Below, piece after piece: positions 44,524-53,344 of a DNA stretch of 64,000 nt; position 1 is the first letter of the stretch, and every line of letters begins with the position of its first letter. Source of the DNA: JAAUUJ01 sp964392245 (GTDB lineage Bacteria > Cyanobacteriota > Cyanobacteriia > Thermostichales > Thermostichaceae); NCBI GenBank assembly GCA_964392245.1, contig CAYMOX010000010.1, forward strand, positions 30,909-94,908, written 5' to 3'. The position numbers and the translations under genes are program-made. The notes beneath the pieces are model-generated. The model searched no databases, was not told the origin of the DNA, and worked only from the letters and a program-made list of their open reading frames with translations.

Positions 44524-45660
44524 TTAGGCCAGTACGCCAATCAGCTGAGGTGACACCTCGAGTACAGGAGCCGGATCCGTCTGCCACCACCGCTGCAGGA
44601 TCTCGGCATAGACACTGCGGAAGTCAATCTGATCAGGGAGATTCCCCTGCTCCAGACTATCCAGGGCCGGATTCCCTCCATAAAAGCCCCCGCGCACCGG
44701 GCCCATGAGGATCACAGGACCCGCGGTGCCGTGATCGGTTCCCCCAGAGCCATTCTCCGCAGGCCGACGTCCAAATTCGCTTTGAATCATCACCAGCACC
44801 TGATCCTCCAGTCCCTTCTCTGCTAAATCTTGGTGGAGAGCAGTCAGTCCCTGACCTAAGGTCTGGAGCAGTCGCCCATGGCGGGCCAGTTGATTGGTAT
44901 GGGTATCCCATCCCGACAGGGTGAGATAGATCACCTCAGCTCCGGTGTCCACCAGTCGGCTGCCGAGGGCAAGAAGTCGCCCTGCCGGATCCTGGGCATA
45001 GCCCTGGCGAGCCCCGCGCTGTCCCCCATCCGAGAGTAAATCCTGAACTGCCGCTTGACTTTGGAGTACCGTTTGCCGGATCCGCTCCGCCAGCGGGTGA
45101 GCCGTCGGGGAGTTGTACAGCTCTGCCATGGCCTGGCCCAAAGGTCCGTCGCTATTAACAAATAATTGCGGAGCCAGATGCAGGTAGCGGGTTTGATCCC
45201 CCATCAGTGCCAGAGGGTATTCTCCCCCTAAAAACACGGCGTCCTGAGCCTGGGCCTGGATGCTATCCAGGTAGCGAGCCAGCCATCCCGTTGTCGCAGA
45301 CGAGAGCAATCCTGATTGCCAGATGGCTTTGGATCGGAAATGGGACAGATCCGGATCGGGATAGCCCACATTTTGAATCACCGCCAGCTTGCCCTGCTCC
45401 AGCAAAGGTTGCCAGTCCGCCAGGGCGGGATGCAAGGCCACGGTCTCAGTGACTGGGATCCCATCCTGAATGCCAAGTGTAGGACGTAAGCGCAGATAAT
45501 TGGGATCCTGGTAGGGAATGAAGGTATTCAAACCATCGTTACCTCCCGCCAGTTCGATCACCAGCAGAGTTTTGCTGGATGCGGCCCGAGAACGGCCTGC
45601 GGGTAGGGCGAGAACCGCTGAGGCGGCAGCCATCGAGATGAGAAATTGACGTCGATCCAT
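44524..45660 (-). CDS. DUF1501 family secreted protein with Tat signal
   Basis: 378 residues starting with a twin-arginine signal peptide (MDRRQFLISMAAASAVLAL, cleavage near residue 26). The mature part begins LLVIELAGGNDGLNT, has HFRSKAIWQSG, and ends with SEFGRRPAENGSGGTDHGTAG, the alkaline-phosphatase-like metal block of DUF1501. Probably an exported phosphohydrolase or sulfatase-related protein. ATG 45660 is preferred because it places the RR motif at the terminus and has GAGGA upstream; the frame is open further. Encoded 44 bp after the DUF1800 gene, its usual partner. Confidence 0.9.
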   Translation of the reverse strand: MDRRQFLISMAAASAVLALPAGRSRAASSKTLLVIELAGGNDGLNTFIPYQDPNYLRLRPTLGIQDGIPVTETVALHPALADWQPLLEQGKLAVIQNVGYPDPDLSHFRSKAIWQSGLLSSATTGWLARYLDSIQAQAQDAVFLGGEYPLALMGDQTRYLHLAPQLFVNSDGPLGQAMAELYNSPTAHPLAERIRQTVLQSQAAVQDLLSDGGQRGARQGYAQDPAGRLLALGSRLVDTGAEVIYLTLSGWDTHTNQLARHGRLLQTLGQGLTALHQDLAEKGLEDQVLVMIQSEFGRRPAENGSGGTDHGTAGPVILMGPVRGGFYGGNPALDSLEQGNLPDQIDFRSVYAEILQRWWQTDPAPVLEVSPQLIGVLA

Positions 45661-45704
45661 CGGTGAGGTCCTCAATGACAGAGCAGCAAGGTGGGAAAAC
45701 GGGA

Positions 45705-47000
45705 TTAGGCCAGTTGATAGGTCGGTGAAGCCAGGAACAGGGCAGCCATATCTTCCAACGACCAAGAGGAGGAGGCCTGGAGGGGTGCAGGCAGATCCCC
45801 ATCGAGTAGCAACTTGGCCAGATCGCTGGAGCTGTAGGGATCTGGATTAAACCTGTAGCCACCCGCATCGCTATAGCGTCGTGTCAGTTGTTCTGCCAGA
45901 TCCAGACGTGTTAAGAGGGCCACACTGTCCAGCCAGCCCTCCTGCTGCGGCCATCCCTTAACGGAGGGGGCCCGGTAGAGGGGCTGTCCCATGGCTTGCA
46001 GGTGCTGCAGGGTCTGCGGATAATCTGCTGATAACTGCAGCTGCCGGATGGCCCCCACCAGAAAATACTGAGGACTTTTGATCCGGCTGCGGTAGGCCCG
46101 ATCGCTATAAAACTGAGGATGTTCAAAAACAGCAGCCACCAGCGCAGCAATATCCTGCTGGGATTGGGTAAACACAGCAGCTAAATCCTGAATGACCTCG
46201 GGTTCTGGATCGGGATACGCCAGCTCTGACCACAATTTGGAGCTGATCTGCCGTGCAGTATCGGGATGCTGGGCCAGGATCTCCACCACATCCTCCGCCT
46301 TGAGAGTCCCTGCATACCCCAAAAAGGTTTTGGCACCCGAGTCATGGCGTCTGGGGACAAAACGGGAGGCTGCTTGGCCGCGCAGAAAAAGTTCTCCAGG
46401 CTGGATCGTCCATCCGGTCAGGGCCCGGGCTCCCTCCTGGACATCGGACTCCGTGTACGCCCCGCGCCCAATCGTGAAGAGCTCCATCAATTCGCGGCTG
46501 TAATTTTCATTGATCTGGCCCGCCTGATTTTGCTGGTTATTGAGATAAAGCAGCATGGCTGGACTGGTGGTGACGCTCCATAACAGCTCCTGGAAATTCC
46601 CCAGTGCATGGCTACGCAGCCGCTGATCATAGTCAGCGATGAAGGGAATAAGGTTAAAACTCTGGATTGACACCACAAAATGATCCCGCCAGAAACTGGT
46701 GATTCGCTCTTGCAAGGGGTTGGGGGATGACACCATTTGCGCCACAATCCAGCTCCCCAGTTCCACCCCACGGGCCTGCACCTCGCGGATCAGTTGCCGT
46801 CGCTGTGCGGGATCCGCTTGCCGAAGTTGTCGAGGGGTCCATCCTAAAGGCTCGAATTGGGGGGGAGAGGTGGGAAGTTGCGGTTGCTCCAGCCAGGTCT
46901 GGAGGTAGTCAGCAGAGCTCTGGGAACTGTTGAGCTCGGCCCAGGTGGCTCCATAGCTGGCACGGCGAAAAAAATGGGCTTTTCGATGAATGGGATCCAT
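45705..47000 (-). CDS. DUF1800 family protein
   Basis: 431 residues. Typical motifs of DUF1800: FFRRASYGAT near the start, RITSFWRDHFV, NQINENYSRELMELFTIG-like block (QINENYSRELMELF), EGARALTGW, HDSGAKTFLG and PSVKGWPQQ. No signal peptide visible. DUF1800 and DUF1501 proteins almost always come as neighbours and are thought to act together; the function is unknown. ATG 47000 with GGAG six bases upstream. First gene of the minus-strand run ending in ycf39. Confidence 0.9.
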   Translation of the reverse strand: MDPIHRKAHFFRRASYGATWAELNSSQSSADYLQTWLEQPQLPTSPPQFEPLGWTPRQLRQADPAQRRQLIREVQARGVELGSWIVAQMVSSPNPLQERITSFWRDHFVVSIQSFNLIPFIADYDQRLRSHALGNFQELLWSVTTSPAMLLYLNNQQNQAGQINENYSRELMELFTIGRGAYTESDVQEGARALTGWTIQPGELFLRGQAASRFVPRRHDSGAKTFLGYAGTLKAEDVVEILAQHPDTARQISSKLWSELAYPDPEPEVIQDLAAVFTQSQQDIAALVAAVFEHPQFYSDRAYRSRIKSPQYFLVGAIRQLQLSADYPQTLQHLQAMGQPLYRAPSVKGWPQQEGWLDSVALLTRLDLAEQLTRRYSDAGGYRFNPDPYSSSDLAKLLLDGDLPAPLQASSSWSLEDMAALFLASPTYQLA

Positions 47001-47237
47001 TCCGGTCTCCTTGACACAGTCAGGCTAATGTGTCGTTCGTTCTTGATTAGAGACTAGAAAATCCTATCTGGGGTTCACCGTCTAAGGGTGCCCCTCTCAA
47101 GGATCCCACTTAGGGTTCTGGCGAGATCCCCCTGCACAAGCAGCCAACAAAGTACGCTTTACCCCCTTCTGACCGGCACTGAGATCTAGCCTGTAATACA
47201 GTGATGTGATGGTGTTTTTTCCTGAGAACTGTGCTTT

Positions 47238-48740
47238 GTGTTGCATTCTGTGCCGATCCATCTGGCGACTTCCTCTCTCCCCCCTGAGGCCGAGTCGGGT
47301 TCCCTGGGCCCTCTGATTCTGATTGCGGTCCTGCTGGCACTGGTGACCATTCATCTGGCCAGCCGCATTGCTGGGGAAGTGTCCATCCGCGTTGGCTTCC
47401 CTTCGGTCCTGGGAGAATTGATCGGGGGGGTGCTGGTGGGGTCTTCCCTTCTGAGTCTGCTGGTGTTTCAGGAGGGAGCTGGCGGTGCCGATCTGGTGGA
47501 GATTGCCACTTCTTCCCGCCTGATGCAGTGGATTGCTTCCACCTCCGGATTGGGACCCGAGACCATGACCACGGTTTTTGCCAACCAGAGAGAGATTATT
47601 GATCTGCTCTCCGAGCTGGGGGTGATCATCCTCCTGTTTGAGATCGGCCTGGAGTCGGATCTGGGGGAACTGTTGCGAGTGGGGCCTCAGGCGGCTTCTG
47701 TGGCCTTGACCGGCGTGATTCTCCCTTTTGTCATGGGGACTTTAGGGTTGATCTATTTTTTCTCCATCCCTGTGATCGCTGCCGTCTTTGCCGGAGCTGC
47801 CTTGACAGCCACCAGTATCGGAATCACGGCACGGGTGCTGGCGGAGATGCAAAAACTTTCTTCTGCTGAAGGCCAGGTGATCATCGGCGCTGCGGTTCTG
47901 GACGACATTCTCGGCATTGTGATCCTGGCGGTGGTGGCCGGGCTGGCCAAGACGGGCGAAGTCCACATTGCGGATATTAGCCTGATCATCGTCAGCGCTG
48001 TGGCATTTCTGGTGGGGGCGATTGTCCTGGGCCGACTCCTGAGCCCCTATCTGGTGGGCCTGATCGAACGCTTGCGCAGCCGTGGCAATCCCTTGATTCC
48101 GGCTCTGATCGTAACGTTTACTCTCGCCTACGTAGCGCAGGTAATTCAGCTGGAGGCCATCCTGGGGGCCTTTGCAGCCGGGTTGATCCTGGGGGAAACG
48201 GAGTTGCGGGGTGAGATCGAGGAACAAAACCGACCGATCTCCGATTTTCTCACCCCCATCTTCTTTGTCTGTGTAGGGGCCAAAACCAATCTGGCGGTCC
48301 TCAATCCAGCCATCCCCAGTAACCGCGAGGGTCTGATCATCGCTGCTTTTCTGATTGTGGTGGCCATTGTGGGCAAACTGGCGGCGGGCATCGGGGCCTT
48401 TGGCAAGCCTGGGATTAATCGCTATGCCATTGGGGTGGGAATGATCCCGCGTGGGGAAGTGGGGTTGGTCTTTGCAGGAGTCGGGGCTGCCACCGGCGTG
48501 TTATCAGACTCCCTGGATGTCAGTATCATTGTGATGGTGATCGTGACCACCTTCATTGCTCCGCTCTGGCTGCGGCATTCCTTTGCCACCCCAACCCCTG
48601 AGCCGGAGGCAGAAGCCGAGACCGAGTTGACCTCATTTCAGGATCTCCAGGCCACTGTCACCCGTGAAGAGGCCGCCCAGGCCAGTCGCTCATCATCTGG
48701 GTCTGCAAATGTCAGCGAACCTGAAGAATCCCAGAGCTGA
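47238..48740 (+). CDS. CPA2-type Na+/H+ antiporter (NapA/KefB-like)
   Basis: 500 residues with 12-13 hydrophobic spans. Transport core: TATSIGITARVLAEM and IGAAVLDDILGIVIL, in which the Asp-Asp pair marks the CPA2 electrogenic antiporters. Further GLILGETELRG and a C-terminal acidic tail rich in Glu/Ala. Located in the plasma or thylakoid membrane; function in Na+ or pH homeostasis is expected. The start is GTG at 47238 (a TTG follows). The rhomboid gene follows after 43 bp. Confidence 0.9.
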   Translation: MLHSVPIHLATSSLPPEAESGSLGPLILIAVLLALVTIHLASRIAGEVSIRVGFPSVLGELIGGVLVGSSLLSLLVFQEGAGGADLVEIATSSRLMQWIASTSGLGPETMTTVFANQREIIDLLSELGVIILLFEIGLESDLGELLRVGPQAASVALTGVILPFVMGTLGLIYFFSIPVIAAVFAGAALTATSIGITARVLAEMQKLSSAEGQVIIGAAVLDDILGIVILAVVAGLAKTGEVHIADISLIIVSAVAFLVGAIVLGRLLSPYLVGLIERLRSRGNPLIPALIVTFTLAYVAQVIQLEAILGAFAAGLILGETELRGEIEEQNRPISDFLTPIFFVCVGAKTNLAVLNPAIPSNREGLIIAAFLIVVAIVGKLAAGIGAFGKPGINRYAIGVGMIPRGEVGLVFAGVGAATGVLSDSLDVSIIVMVIVTTFIAPLWLRHSFATPTPEPEAEAETELTSFQDLQATVTREEAAQASRSSSGSANVSEPEESQS

Positions 48741-48783
48741 ACCCGGTTCCCCTCTTGCCTAGCCCTTTCGTCAGGTCAGCTGC

Positions 48784-50367
48784 ATGGATCTGAATCAGCT
48801 TTTGATCTGGATGATCAGCTTCAGTTGCGGCATCAATCTGATCCGAGCCGTGGCCCAGGGGTACCCACTCCAGCATGCCCTTCTACTGATTCCCGCTTGG
48901 GTTCTAGGGATCACTTTAGGAGGCACCTGGCTGGTTCCAGACATCGCGGGTCTGGTGGGCGGTTGCTTCTGGATGCTGTTGCTGGTTTTGCCCAGTTTGC
49001 TCTTTCGACAGGTGGGAGACCTGATTTCCAGAGAGCGTTATCAGGAAGCTGATACCCTCGTGCACTCCTTTCCCTGGGTCTACCGACTTTATCAATTGCC
49101 CTGGTTTCCTCGCCTGGTCAAAGCCCTTTCTCTGGCAGCCTCTCAAGATACTGCCGCAGCCGCAAACATCTTGGGCGCCTACCAGCAAGCAACAACTGTT
49201 CCTCCCCCCTGGGAACAAATCGTCATCGTTGCCCTTTATCGGGTGTTGGGAGCCTGGAACCCTCTGTTGGAGTGGGTTCGACCCCTGATGCAGCAGCCCC
49301 AGCAGCGCCATGATCCCAGTTTGGTGCTGGCTTACCTGCGGGCACTGGGGGAAACCGGGGATCTGAACGGGTTACTTGAGGCCTATGACAACTGGCGCGA
49401 AGGACTGGAACAGGCGGATACCTCTACTTTTCTGCGCCTAGCTCAGTTGTTTGTCCTGGCCTTTACGGGACAATCTGTTGCCGTTGAACAGCTTTTGCAG
49501 GGGGATCTCAAGCATCTTCCGGTTCCGGTAAAGCAGTTCTGGGGGGCCACCGCTCTCTGGGCGGGAGAGTCTCCTCAACTTGCACAGACCCAACTGCAGT
49601 CCCTTTTCGAGACTCACCCCTCACTCAGTCCTTCCTTGCGCCAAGGGATCCAGCGCCGTTTATCCCAGCCTCCCCCAAGGCCTGAAGCAACGTTAAATGC
49701 CAATTCTCGTCAGATTCTTTTCCATCTCACCCAAACCGTGGGTTACGCCAAGCTGGTGCCAGATCTGGATCGGAAATGGACAGAGTCAAAACCGACATTG
49801 GCCCTGATGAGCCTGAACGTTCTTGTTTTTGGTTTCCAACTGCTGTGGGGAGGTAGCAGTCAGAACGAAGCCCTGCTTCGTCTAGGGGCACTTGCGGTTC
49901 CTAATGTTCTCGCTGGCGAATGGTGGAGACTGATCACTGCCAATGTTCTGCACTCTGGCCCCCTTCACCTGCTCCTCAATGTCATGGCCCTCCTGATATT
50001 AGGTCCTTTTGTGGAGATGTCTCTGGGGATGGGACGATATCTGCTGATTTACTGGGGCGCAGGTGTGGGAGCGATGGGTATCCTCACCTTACTGCAAGCC
50101 ACGCAACGAACGGAACTGGCCCTGGTGGTGGGGGCTTCCGCCTGTATTATGGGACTGCTGGGAGCAACTGCGGCCATCCTCCTGTCCCTCTGGCGGCAAC
50201 ACCATTCACCCTTTGCCTTGAGGCGGTTGAGATTGATCCTCCTGATCATTTTCCTCCAGACCCTTTTTGACTTGAGCGTTCCCCAGATCAGTGTCATGGG
50301 GCATCTTTCTGGGCTGGTGATTGGGTTTGGCTTGGGGATAATCTTGAACTGGTCCAGACCTGCTTGA
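48784..50367 (+). CDS. Rhomboid-family intramembrane serine protease with long N-terminal region
   Basis: 527 residues. The last 190 are a rhomboid core: GEWWRLITANVLHSGPLHLLLN, catalytic Ser in VGASACIMGLLGA and catalytic His in VMGHLSGLVIG. The preceding 330 residues hold two hydrophobic N-terminal segments and a cytosolic helical region with TPR-like spacing (LALVYLRALGETGDLNGLLEAYDNW-like block). In canonical rhomboids the Ser lies in GASGA; here it is GASAC, a tolerated variation. Cleaves membrane proteins within the bilayer; substrate unknown. ATG at 48784. Confidence 0.88.
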   Translation: MDLNQLLIWMISFSCGINLIRAVAQGYPLQHALLLIPAWVLGITLGGTWLVPDIAGLVGGCFWMLLLVLPSLLFRQVGDLISRERYQEADTLVHSFPWVYRLYQLPWFPRLVKALSLAASQDTAAAANILGAYQQATTVPPPWEQIVIVALYRVLGAWNPLLEWVRPLMQQPQQRHDPSLVLAYLRALGETGDLNGLLEAYDNWREGLEQADTSTFLRLAQLFVLAFTGQSVAVEQLLQGDLKHLPVPVKQFWGATALWAGESPQLAQTQLQSLFETHPSLSPSLRQGIQRRLSQPPPRPEATLNANSRQILFHLTQTVGYAKLVPDLDRKWTESKPTLALMSLNVLVFGFQLLWGGSSQNEALLRLGALAVPNVLAGEWWRLITANVLHSGPLHLLLNVMALLILGPFVEMSLGMGRYLLIYWGAGVGAMGILTLLQATQRTELALVVGASACIMGLLGATAAILLSLWRQHHSPFALRRLRLILLIIFLQTLFDLSVPQISVMGHLSGLVIGFGLGIILNWSRPA

Positions 50368-50548
50368 CCAGGGACTGATCAGCGGGTGATCAACTCCTAC
50401 CCCTGAAGGATTGAGTTCTCCATGCTCACTGCAGTCTGAAATAACCGCCCCCCCATGACTCCGGTCATGCCTGAAACCGGACCATTTACACTCCTCATCT
50501 CCGAAGAGAAAAGCCAGGATCAAGGTGTCGAGGTTGAGGAAAGAGCTT

Positions 50549-50938
50549 ATGCGAACCATTTCAGGAGCATTGCTATCCGGTATTGCCATCCTTGCACTGC
50601 TAGCCCCCACCGCTGCAGAGGCGGCACCCTATTATCGCTTCAACCTGGGGGGATACAATCCAGACACTGGTAACGCTGGACGAGTTGCTGGAGGATATGA
50701 TCCCAGTACTGGGGCCCGTTTATTTCGTGCGGGAGGGTACGATGCTTCCACCGGCAACTTTGGAGCCACAACACGTTTTCTTAACCCCAGCACCGGACAG
50801 GGGGCAACAGTAGTCACCCAAGGGGTGCGTGGATCTGGCTTTACCTCCACAATCAACACCCTTCAAAACGGGAACTACACCTGTTCTGCTTCAGTCTCCC
50901 AACCCTTGAGCTGTGTCCAGAATAGCACCAGCTTTTGA
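50549..50938 (+). CDS. Exported protein with GGY-x-x-x-TG repeats
   Basis: 129 residues. Signal peptide with cleavage near AEA-A (residues 23-25). The mature part has four repeats with period about 17: GGYNPDTGN, GGYDPSTGA, GGYDASTGN and FLNPSTGQ. The C-terminus has two cysteines (YTCSAS and LSCVQ), possibly a disulfide. ATG 50549 is supported by GAGGAA 8 bases upstream. No family recognised. It ends 33 bp before an intrinsic terminator, so it is an independent unit. Confidence 0.75.
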   Translation: MRTISGALLSGIAILALLAPTAAEAAPYYRFNLGGYNPDTGNAGRVAGGYDPSTGARLFRAGGYDASTGNFGATTRFLNPSTGQGATVVTQGVRGSGFTSTINTLQNGNYTCSASVSQPLSCVQNSTSF

Positions 50939-50971
50939 TTCAATCGGCACATGACTAAACCATAATCCCTG

Positions 50972-51004
50972 AGTAGCTTTCTCTAGGAGAGGAGGCTACT
51001 TTTT
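50972..51004 (+). terminator. Intrinsic terminator after the exported repeat protein gene
   Basis: Stem AGTAGC (50972-50977) pairs with GCTACT (50995-51000); inside it TTCTCT pairs with AGAGGA around the loop AGG. A run of five T (51000-51004) follows directly. The convincing hairpin plus T-tract separates the exported protein gene from rsmI. Confidence 0.8.
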
Positions 51005-51133
51005 GCTAACGTAGGCAGAGGCATACATAGAGACCTGCAGCATTGTGGACTGGGTGTTTTGAGCTTTACCCCAAATGCATGATCGGAAGTCAAGCGGTCT
51101 CCCCTATCTCCTTTGCCTAACCTGATCCCCACC

Positions 51134-51895
51134 ATGCTCTATCTTGTTGCCACTCCCATCGGGAATTTAGGAGACATCACCTTCCGGGCTCTGGAAACCC
51201 TCAAGACAGTTGATCTGATTGCCAGTGAAGATACTCGCAAAACCGGCCAGTTGCTCAAGCATTTCGACATTAAAAAACCCCTGATTTCATTCCATGATCA
51301 CAACGAACAGCAACGACTATCCCAGTTGATCACCTACCTCCAGCAGGGAAAATCCATCGCCGTTGTCAGTGATGCCGGGACACCAGGGATCTCAGATCCA
51401 GGCTTTCGCCTGGTACGACGCTTGATTGAAGAGGATCTGGCCTTCACAATGATTCCCGGTGCCACTGCCTTTGTGATGGCCCTTGTGCTTTCGGGTCTAC
51501 CCGTCCATAGTTTCACCTTTCGCGGTTTCCCACCCCGCAAACCAGGTCCCCGTCAGCGTTTTTTCCTGGTGGATCAGCAATCTCCCCATACCCTGATCTA
51601 TTACGAGAGTCCCTACCGTCTGCCTGCTTTTTTGCTGGATGCCCTCCAGATCTTTGGCGATCGTCCGGCAGCCCTGAGCAACGACCTGACCAAGCGATTC
51701 GAGCATGTTTGCAAAGGCACCCTTTCTGAGTTGAGTGAGCAGATCCAGACCCAAAAGTTAAGAGGAGAATATACAGTTGTTATTGGTGGAGTTGACTTCC
51801 AGCGAGCCAGTACCAACCATGATTTGGAGAAAGCGGATTGGGATCATTCCGACTCGGAGGACGGTGACGAACCACCCCTTCCCGCAAGCCAGTAG
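51134..51895 (+). CDS. rsmI: 16S rRNA (cytidine1402-2'-O)-methyltransferase
   Basis: Methylates the 2'-O of C1402 in 16S rRNA, improving decoding. 253 residues. Signature start LYLVATPIGNLGDITFRAL, then SEDTRKTGQLLKHF, SFHDHNEQQR, VSDAGTPGISDPGF and the SAM-binding IPGATAF block. C-terminal tail is acidic. The ATG at 51134 gives the family-typical N-terminus; a TTG at 51113 would add seven residues. A terminator precedes it. Confidence 0.94.
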   Translation: MLYLVATPIGNLGDITFRALETLKTVDLIASEDTRKTGQLLKHFDIKKPLISFHDHNEQQRLSQLITYLQQGKSIAVVSDAGTPGISDPGFRLVRRLIEEDLAFTMIPGATAFVMALVLSGLPVHSFTFRGFPPRKPGPRQRFFLVDQQSPHTLIYYESPYRLPAFLLDALQIFGDRPAALSNDLTKRFEHVCKGTLSELSEQIQTQKLRGEYTVVIGGVDFQRASTNHDLEKADWDHSDSEDGDEPPLPASQ

Positions 51896-51948
51896 CAGGT
51901 ATCGGGTGTGGACTCACTGAGTAGGGAGCTCACTGCAGTCAACGGGCT

Positions 51949-52728
51949 ATGACAAAAATTATCCTGATCCATTCTTTCCGCTTCGGAACGGGCAAGTCGA
52001 ATATTACCGCAAGTCTGGCGGTGGAGATTGCCCAAAAGGGATGGCGGGTCGGGATTATTGACACCGATCTCCATTCCCCTGGCGTCCACAGTCTCTTTGG
52101 GTGTGATGTTGAACAGTTGGACCCAATGCTCAATCACTACCTCTGGGGCAAACACCCGATTGAAGAGATAGCCCATGATGTTGGTGGTGCCATCAAAGTG
52201 GGTTCCGGGGAAGTGACGTTGCTGAGTGGTCGAATCTATCTAATCCCTTCCGGTCCTAGAGTCGGAGAAATCGCCAGGATGCTGCGTTCGGGGTTTGATC
52301 TAGGTCGTCTGGGGGCAGGGATCCATGAGCTAGCTTTAAAGTTGAGGTTGGACTATCTCTTGATCGATACCCATCCAGGCATCAATGAAGAAAGTTTATT
52401 AATGTTAAGTCTCGCCCACACATTGCTGCTGCTAACGGATATTAACCATCAATCTTTTCAGGGGACAGCAGTAGTACTGGATCTAGCTCGCAATCTCGGG
52501 GTTCCCAAAACTTATCTGCTGATCAATCAGATCCCGTCGGACTATGACCTGAAAGATATTAAATTCAAAGCAGAAACCGCCTTTGGAGTTCCGGTTGGAG
52601 GATTGTTCCCCTTCGCCAAAGAGATGCTGTTGCTGGCTGGGGCTGGTGTGTTTTCTCTCCATCACCCTCAACATCCCTGGTCAGAAGAGGTGAGGGCTGT
52701 TGTCAATCTCCTGATTAAGCAAAGGTAG
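51949..52728 (+). CDS. MinD/ParA-like ATPase with altered signature lysine
   Basis: 259 residues. Deviant Walker A reads FRFGTGKSN (10-18): Lys16 is the P-loop lysine, but the signature lysine of the MinD/ParA family is replaced by Arg11. Switch I is IIDTDLHSPGVHSLFG, switch II LLIDTHPGINEES. Length and the VPKTYLLINQI block match MinD/ParA. These proteins position other complexes on membrane or DNA in an ATP cycle. The chemical difference of Arg against Lys may alter dimerisation-dependent hydrolysis. First gene of a five-gene run with a winged-helix protein, an NTT-like protein, a Cache-HAMP-like protein and an ATP-grasp protein. Confidence 0.85.
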   Translation: MTKIILIHSFRFGTGKSNITASLAVEIAQKGWRVGIIDTDLHSPGVHSLFGCDVEQLDPMLNHYLWGKHPIEEIAHDVGGAIKVGSGEVTLLSGRIYLIPSGPRVGEIARMLRSGFDLGRLGAGIHELALKLRLDYLLIDTHPGINEESLLMLSLAHTLLLLTDINHQSFQGTAVVLDLARNLGVPKTYLLINQIPSDYDLKDIKFKAETAFGVPVGGLFPFAKEMLLLAGAGVFSLHHPQHPWSEEVRAVVNLLIKQR

Positions 52729-52756
52729 GCCCTCCCTGTCCCCACCGCAGCGAACT

Positions 52757-52855
52757 GGTAGTGCCTGAAAATCCGGCCATTGTAATCGGAAGCACATTCA
52801 ATGCCTGGACTGTTGCCCATTTGAGCGATCTAGGCTTTCAACATCGGGCACTACC
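52757..52855. repeat. 99-bp element bounded by inverted GGTAGTGCC
   Basis: GGTAGTGCC (52757-52765) and its exact reverse complement GGCACTACC (52847-52855) flank 81 bp; one base beyond the arms differs and the next two (GA / TC) pair again. Lies between the ParA-like and winged-helix genes. No clear target-site duplication, so a small mobile element or a regulatory stem are both possible. Confidence 0.45.
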
Positions 52856-52867
52856 TTATATATTGAT

Positions 52868-53293
52868 ATGGGGATCAGGCACTCCCAGTTTATGAATGAT
52901 CTATTTGACTATCTAAAGCGTTTACAGAAGTGGCGGAATCCCTTTCAGAACGGGTCTGCAGAAGGCATTGACAGTCAAAAGCCTCTGGGATCTCCTCCTG
53001 CTTCCACCACTGAACCCGCAGGATTTGTGCCGACAGACACTCTGCTTCTCGGAGATCAGGAGCGCAAGTTAGTAAATTGGATTACACGTAGAGGTGAGGT
53101 ATCATTAGACGAAGTGATCCGCAAACTCGGTTTAGAGGCTGCGCATGTTGAGGTGATCCTGGAGCGGCTGGTGGCTGATGGTTTTCTCAATCGACTTGAC
53201 AGAAGGGGTCAGATTTTCTTCTACCCGCGTCTCGCTCATCAACCTCGTAAACGTCACTCCTCTCAGATTTGGGATGCTCTCAAAGATCTCTAA
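52868..53293 (+). CDS. Winged-helix-like small protein
   Basis: 141 residues. The C-terminal 80 residues look like a winged helix: helix ERKLVNWITRRG, strand-helix VSLDEVIRKLGLEAAHVEVILERLVADGF and a wing LNRLDRRGQIFFYPRL. The N-terminal 55 residues are a short amphipathic helix (LFDYLKRLQKWRNPF) and a disordered linker. Could bind DNA or serve as a protein-interaction module; no specific family. ATG 52868; an ATG at 52892 is also possible. Sits between the ParA-like ATPase and the NTT-like membrane protein. Confidence 0.65.
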   Translation: MGIRHSQFMNDLFDYLKRLQKWRNPFQNGSAEGIDSQKPLGSPPASTTEPAGFVPTDTLLLGDQERKLVNWITRRGEVSLDEVIRKLGLEAAHVEVILERLVADGFLNRLDRRGQIFFYPRLAHQPRKRHSSQIWDALKDL

Positions 53294-53344
53294 ACTACTT
53301 CCGAGTAGGATCACGCCCTAGAAGCTCGTCAGGAGAAGAAGCCA

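Noticed and set aside
47191..47201. Palindrome CTGTAATACAG upstream of the antiporter gene
   Set aside because: Eleven bases with an imperfectly placed -10-like core; not distinctive enough to call an operator.
52761..52894. Open frame from a GTG at 52761 to a TGA at 52892-52894, about 44 codons, across the inverted-repeat element
   Set aside because: Short, no ribosome site, and overlaps the start of the winged-helix gene in another frame.
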